DNA of 64,000 nucleotides from Isochrysis galbana (taxonomy: Eukaryota; Haptophyta; Isochrysidales; Isochrysidaceae): positions 3,702,608 to 3,766,607 of the forward strand of contig CM030941.1 of assembly GCA_018136815.1 (NCBI GenBank), written 5' to 3'. Position numbers and translations under genes: made by a program. The notes beneath the pieces are model-generated. The model was not told where the DNA came from and made no database searches. It saw only the letters and a program-made list of their open reading frames with translations. Shown piece after piece: positions 60,181-64,000 of the stretch. How positions within the stretch are numbered: the stretch's first letter is position 1; each line of letters starts with the position of its first letter.

Positions 60181-60940
60181 GAGCCTTCGAGCTCGCTAAG
60201 CCATTTCGGATGCATCTGCAAAATCGCCATTTTCAAGCTCGCCGCGACACACGTGTAGCGGCGCTTGCTTGCTGCGGCGACTACTATTGTGTATTGGCTT
60301 GCGCAATGCCATGGAACGGGTCAAGTCGTATGACCCCCTCCTGAACTTGCATTCGCATAGTGTGAGCACCACTTCGGCATACTGACTGCCATTGATGCGT
60401 TCGCACCTAAGTGACCTTCTCTGAGCGGGGTCTGGGCGTAGGGCCAACGCCTAGGTAGGTCACCGTCATGTGATTGTCTCCAATATCACCAGATGGCAGG
60501 TGTTCGGCGAGGGGCGGTGGTGTAGAATGTTGAGACTGGCTTGCTTTGGTATGAGATTCAGTCGATCCGTGTGCAAACAAAGCAGTGCATGCGCGCATGG
60601 CTTGACGCGCACATGAGCTGCTTGCGGCACATTGGACGGGCTGCTGAATTCTCATTCATCTGCGCAAGAGATTGCGTGCACAAAACGTGCGGTGTGTATC
60701 CTTGGTCATTTTCGGTTGGTTTCTCTGATTTTAGTTATTGCAATATTATTGCCATTTAGATTTAGGCGCGTCTTGCGGATTACCATTCTTGCTGGCTAGG
60801 GGGAGCGAGCCACCCCGAGGGTTCACCTCGCGTCTGACGTTAGCAATTTGCGCTCCCCGGGGTCCGGGTGCCGCACTAAGATATATGATTTTATTCGATA
60901 TTTCAGATCATCTATGTTGATTTCAATCGATACGAATCTA
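60181..60940. other. Intergenic, no gene recognised
   Basis: Nothing supported beyond short ORFs. Confidence 0.35.
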
Positions 60941-60949
60941 CTTATTAAC

Positions 60950-62480
60950 ATGACATTCAGTGTTTCCGGAGCCGACAACTCCTTCGAATTCCTCAAGGCA
61001 TGGAAGCGTGGTATCGAGGCTGTAGCCACCGGCGAGGCCCCGCATCACTCCCTTTCCTGCATCTCCATTGCCCGCATGGTACTAGCCCCCGCTGAGCAGG
61101 CGCGGGCTGAAGCGAGCAACTACGGCCGACAGGACATCAACGGACCGCTTACCGTCGGCCACATCGACGACGTCGTGCGTATGGTCAAGGAGCGCCTCGG
61201 CTCATCCAGCGCCGGCTCCGATCCGTCCGATAAGAAACCGGTAGCCAATGGGACAGGCGGCCGTGGCAGCGAGCAGCGCTCAGCGCTCAGCCAGTCGCCA
61301 GGACAAACGCCCTCAGGCCCGGCCTGACCACACCAAGGAGCCACCTCCCGCCTCGACTACAGGCGATCTACCGCCGCTCAACGCACCGCTGCCGCAGCGC
61401 AGCCGCAAGTGCGACCCTCCAGCCAACAAGGTTGGTCACCCTGAAGGTATAGAATGGGACATTGAAACCTGGCGTAATGCGTAATGCTAAGGTGGATTTT
61501 GATCCCATGTCCCGCTATTGCACCCACTCGGGCCTGGCCGCCTCTTTCGCCAGGGCCCGCCCGGTAGATGCTACGCTAAAAGAACCCCGCACGCGTCGTC
61601 CTACGTCCGAGGGAGGCGTGTGGACAACCACCAATGGCTGCGCCTACTGCGCCTTCCGCCCTCCTCCGCCGGACGGCCTGAGACCGCCCGCGCCAGCCAT
61701 CCGGACAACTAGCGCTATGGCACCGGTGATGGGGCACACTCCCCCTACTACTGCCAGCCATTTATCCGTTTTTTGTGTGAGGCTGAGCAGGAAGTACCTG
61801 AAGCCCACCGCCCCTATCTCCGCGCGTGCGTAGTGATTAGTCGCTCGCGCCGCTAGGAGCTAGGTGAGGCCGCCGCTATCTGTTTCGTTGATTGTCCTCT
61901 CCCGCGGCGGCCTGGACCGCCACCAGTTACCCTCTACGACCCTCGTTTTATACTCAGGCGCCCAGCGCCATCCCGCCCTCCGTACGCCCTGCCGCCTATC
62001 CGCCTATGCGGCCACCTCTCACTCGCACGCAGCCCCTAGCCGCCCATCCCTCGCCAGCAGTCACCGCCGTTGGCACCTCCGTCCGGCTTCTCACTCCAAG
62101 TCTTCGTCTCCATCGTCCAGCCTATCCAGGGCTGGCTCCACCTGCTTACTCAGGGTGGAGACCAAACCGCCCCAGACACGACCTTCGTGCACTCGTCCCG
62201 AATCTTGCCGGCATCTACCCATGCCACTCGAATCCCGCTCGCAGCCTCGTCCGGTTTTGAGCGCGACGCGCTCTCGTCCGCCCTCCTTTCCGTCGCTTCT
62301 GATCCTGCTTCGGTGACAGGCTTTATCCTGGCTCTAGCCCAGGGAGCCTCGCGCCACCGACGCACCGCGCCCTCCGCCTCGCCGCTCGTATCTCTACACC
62401 GCACCGTTGAATCCGGCCCCCACGGCCACTCCATCGCTTATGTCGTAGTCGTTAGCCGTTGGTTAGCGCCGCCACCTTAG
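60950..62480 (+). mobile_element. Degenerate retroelement gag/ORF1-like region
   Basis: A frame from ATG at 60950 reads MTFSVSGADNSFEFLKAWKR, PAEQARAEASNYGRQDINGP and HIDDVVRMVKERLG, then stops after a Ser/Pro-rich tail. Shifted frames continue with GCAYCAFRPPPPDG (about 61640) and VFVSIVQPIQGWLHLLTQGG with ERDALSSALLSVASDPASVT (about 62100-62330). Several stops and frame changes interrupt what was probably one polyprotein. No protease, integrase or reverse transcriptase is visible, so the class (LTR, DIRS-like or LINE) is open. Assignment to a mobile element rests on composition and on the family E leader that follows. Confidence 0.4.
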
Positions 62481-62539
62481 GCGTCTTCGAGCCCAGTCGT
62501 TCTTGTTGCCGCGGAGTTTTACTCGTAACTTGTAGAACT

Positions 62540-63309
62540 CTTCACTCGTAATTCGCCCTTCGCTCCTTGCCGTCGCGCCCCTTTGCGTGGCCTGTCTCGC
62601 TCCTGTTTCGCTCCTTTGCACCTTGGGCCTTGCTCTGTCTTTGGTCCCTCCTTGTTGTCGTTCCCCCGCGCTCGCGCTCGCTCTCGTCGTAGGTGTTCGT
62701 CGCTGTGGGCACCTCTCCCCCGCTCGAAGCCTATCCTCTCGCCCCTTTCGGTTTTACGCACGTAGATTCCCTCCTTACTTCCTACTTACTCGTTCGCGGT
62801 AACCGCCGTTCGCCGTCGGCTCTTCCGTCGCATCGTCGCTCTCTTGTCGGCTTTCTCTTCCTTGTTTCCTTCCTTCTGTGTCTTCCCCGCCCAAGTGGGG
62901 AAAGATACGTGAGTGCGGGGGGATGTTGGGTGAAAGTCGAGTGTGCGTGTCTCGGATTGTTGTCGGACTAGTCGGATTGGTACCCTGTCGGCCTCTGTCG
63001 CCCTCGTCCCTCGCCCCAGTCGCTCCTCGCTCCCTCGTTCTCGCTCTCGCTCTCGCTCTCGCTCCGTCGTAACAAGCAATCTTACAACACCAACCAAATC
63101 CACTCACTCACCCACTCACACTCGCTATCTGCCATGTCCGCTCCGTCCTCGCGCTCGCCCTCGCCGTTGCCCGCCATCCATCTCCCAACCATGGGTGGGA
63201 GATGATCAGCCCGTCCAACCCGCCAATGTCCAAAAGGCCGTGCCTTCCGCCGTAAACCTTCCGTCCCATCCGGTTCCTCCTGTTCCATCCGTAACCTCCA
63301 CTCCGTCAT
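62540..63309 (+). mobile_element. Retroelement family E: 5' leader and ORF start
   Basis: The leader GTCGCTCTCTTGTCGGCTTT, then GTTCTCGCTCTCGCTCTCGC, leads to ATG at 63134 and MSAPSSRSPSPLPAIHLPTM, broken by a stop after about 20 codons. It closely matches 12641-13060. It ends against a family A copy at 63310. Confidence 0.6.
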
Positions 63310-63935
63310 AGAGGCTCAGGAGCGCCAGCGAGGGAGAGGCAGGGGAGGCTAGGACCCAGCAGCCCCAACCTCCTCTGCCACCTTAGCTAGCCTCCAGGAG
63401 CCTCTTGCTCCTGGGGTCGCCAATGGGCAGCGTGAGGCCTGCCGCAGGCGCGCTATCGCGCGTGCCGCAGGAGAGGGGAGGGGCCCTGGCCTCCCCTGCT
63501 ACCTTAGCTGGCCTCCAGGAGCCTCCAGGGGTCGCCAATGGGGAGCTGGAGGCCTGCCGCAGGCGCGCCAGCATCGCGCGTGCCGTAGGAGAGCGGGGAG
63601 AGAGCGCGCAGAGAAGGTGGGGGCGTGAGCGAGAGCTCCGCCCACCTAAAAATTGGTAAGTCCCGCGCCTATTTACAGGATAAGTCGGGACCGAGGCCGC
63701 CGCCTACCTGGAGACACAACAGGAAGGAGGGAAATGCTCACCGGGGGGGGCGCGGGCCACCGGACCATGGACTATACCTAAGCCCTTCGCCCCTATCTCC
63801 CTAGTAGTGCACGGGGGGAGTCGCCTGATGGCGGGGGGGGGGAGGGCCGGGGGAGTGGGGATGTAGAAAGTGTGCTGCGTGAAAGAAAGTAGTGGGTCCA
63901 CGGCCGCGTGTGCGGTGGGAATGTTAAAAGGTTTA
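63310..63935 (-). mobile_element. Retroposon family A, copy A4
   Basis: On the minus strand it begins AAACCTTTTAACATTCCCAC (about 63932). It includes GGGCGAAGGGCTTAGGTATA and hairpin 63660-63691 (outer stem GTCCCG/CGGGAC, inner CCTGT/ATAGG with a G-U pair), followed by TTACCAATTTTTAGGTGGGC. The interior GGCCTGCCGCAGGCGCGC and CCTCCAGGAGCC unit is duplicated (63405-63470 and 63500-63570). It is truncated before the tail. Confidence 0.7.
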
Positions 63936-64000
63936 TCCCCCTAGTAGTGCACGGGGGGAGACGCCTAATGGCGGGGGGGGGGAGCAGGGCCGGGGAGTGG
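63936..64000 (-). mobile_element. Retroposon family A, copy A5, running off the window
   Basis: TATCCCCCTAGTAGTGCACG and CGCCTAATGGCGGGGGG repeat the 5' region of A4 (63795-63850) immediately after A4's 5' end. Another copy, joined in tandem, continues past the edge. Confidence 0.6.

Noticed and set aside
1-64000. CRISPR arrays, bacterial operons, rRNA or tRNA genes
   Set aside because: No regularly spaced repeats, ribosome-binding-site-linked gene strings, rRNA motifs or cloverleaf with A and B boxes were found by eye. The gene structures are eukaryotic. A tRNA scan could still find something I missed.

Overview
The window looks like nuclear DNA of a GC-rich unicellular eukaryote, most likely a microalga. 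The evidence is spliceosomal introns of about 100-220 bp, a J-domain co-chaperone, a p24 cargo receptor, Elongin C, a strawberry-notch helicase, a probable organelle-targeted NFACT-R protein, L1-type LINEs and a hAT transposon. The exact lineage cannot be fixed from sequence reading; haptophyte, pelagophyte-like or another secondary alga would all fit. Introns favour 5' sites of the form GTGCG, and one intron appears to begin with GA. Layout: 1-1.65 kb retroposon copies; 2.8-4.2 kb DNAJB-type gene (-); 5.0-7.9 kb intact hAT transposon; 9.9-11.0 kb p24/emp24 gene (+); 11.7-14.4 kb nested retroposon debris; 15.4-17.5 kb and 22.1-24.4 kb two divergently oriented paralogues of an unrecognised PAS/LOV-like, Q-rich nuclear-type protein; 24.7-26.8 kb repeats and a small hypothetical gene; 27.3-29.5 kb PH plus coiled-coil protein (-); 30.8-31.3 kb Elongin C (+); 32.2-36.5 kb L1-type LINE with ORF1 and ORF2, cut off at its 3' side against an opposite-strand gene; 38.7-40.3 kb coiled-coil membrane protein (-); 41.4-42.7 kb a second LINE-like 5' end joined to a broken ankyrin gene; 43.6-44.9 kb NFACT-R protein (+); 45.3-47.7 kb repeats; 48.6-50.0 kb unassigned spliced gene with a coiled coil (+); 52.9-55.0 kb retroposons; 56.0-59.7 kb strawberry-notch family gene interrupted by a 100-N assembly gap; 60.9-64.0 kb retroelement leaders and retroposon copies. 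About half of the window is mobile DNA. Two short retroposon families (A, about 750 bp; B, about 870 bp) are flanked by 16-21 bp target-site duplications. They share one 3' terminal hairpin, and family B shares its 5' leader with the LINE, so LINE machinery is the probable mobiliser. Two RNA-like hairpins in these elements show compensatory base changes between copies. The most novel host content is the PAS/LOV-like gene pair: the LOV cysteine is kept, most flavin contacts are lost, and both copies carry a C-x2-C-x2-C-x2-C cluster, a basic RKR segment, Q-rich tracts and a C-terminal acidic-aromatic motif. Nearly every host gene has a C- or CT-rich tract on its sense strand just upstream of the start.
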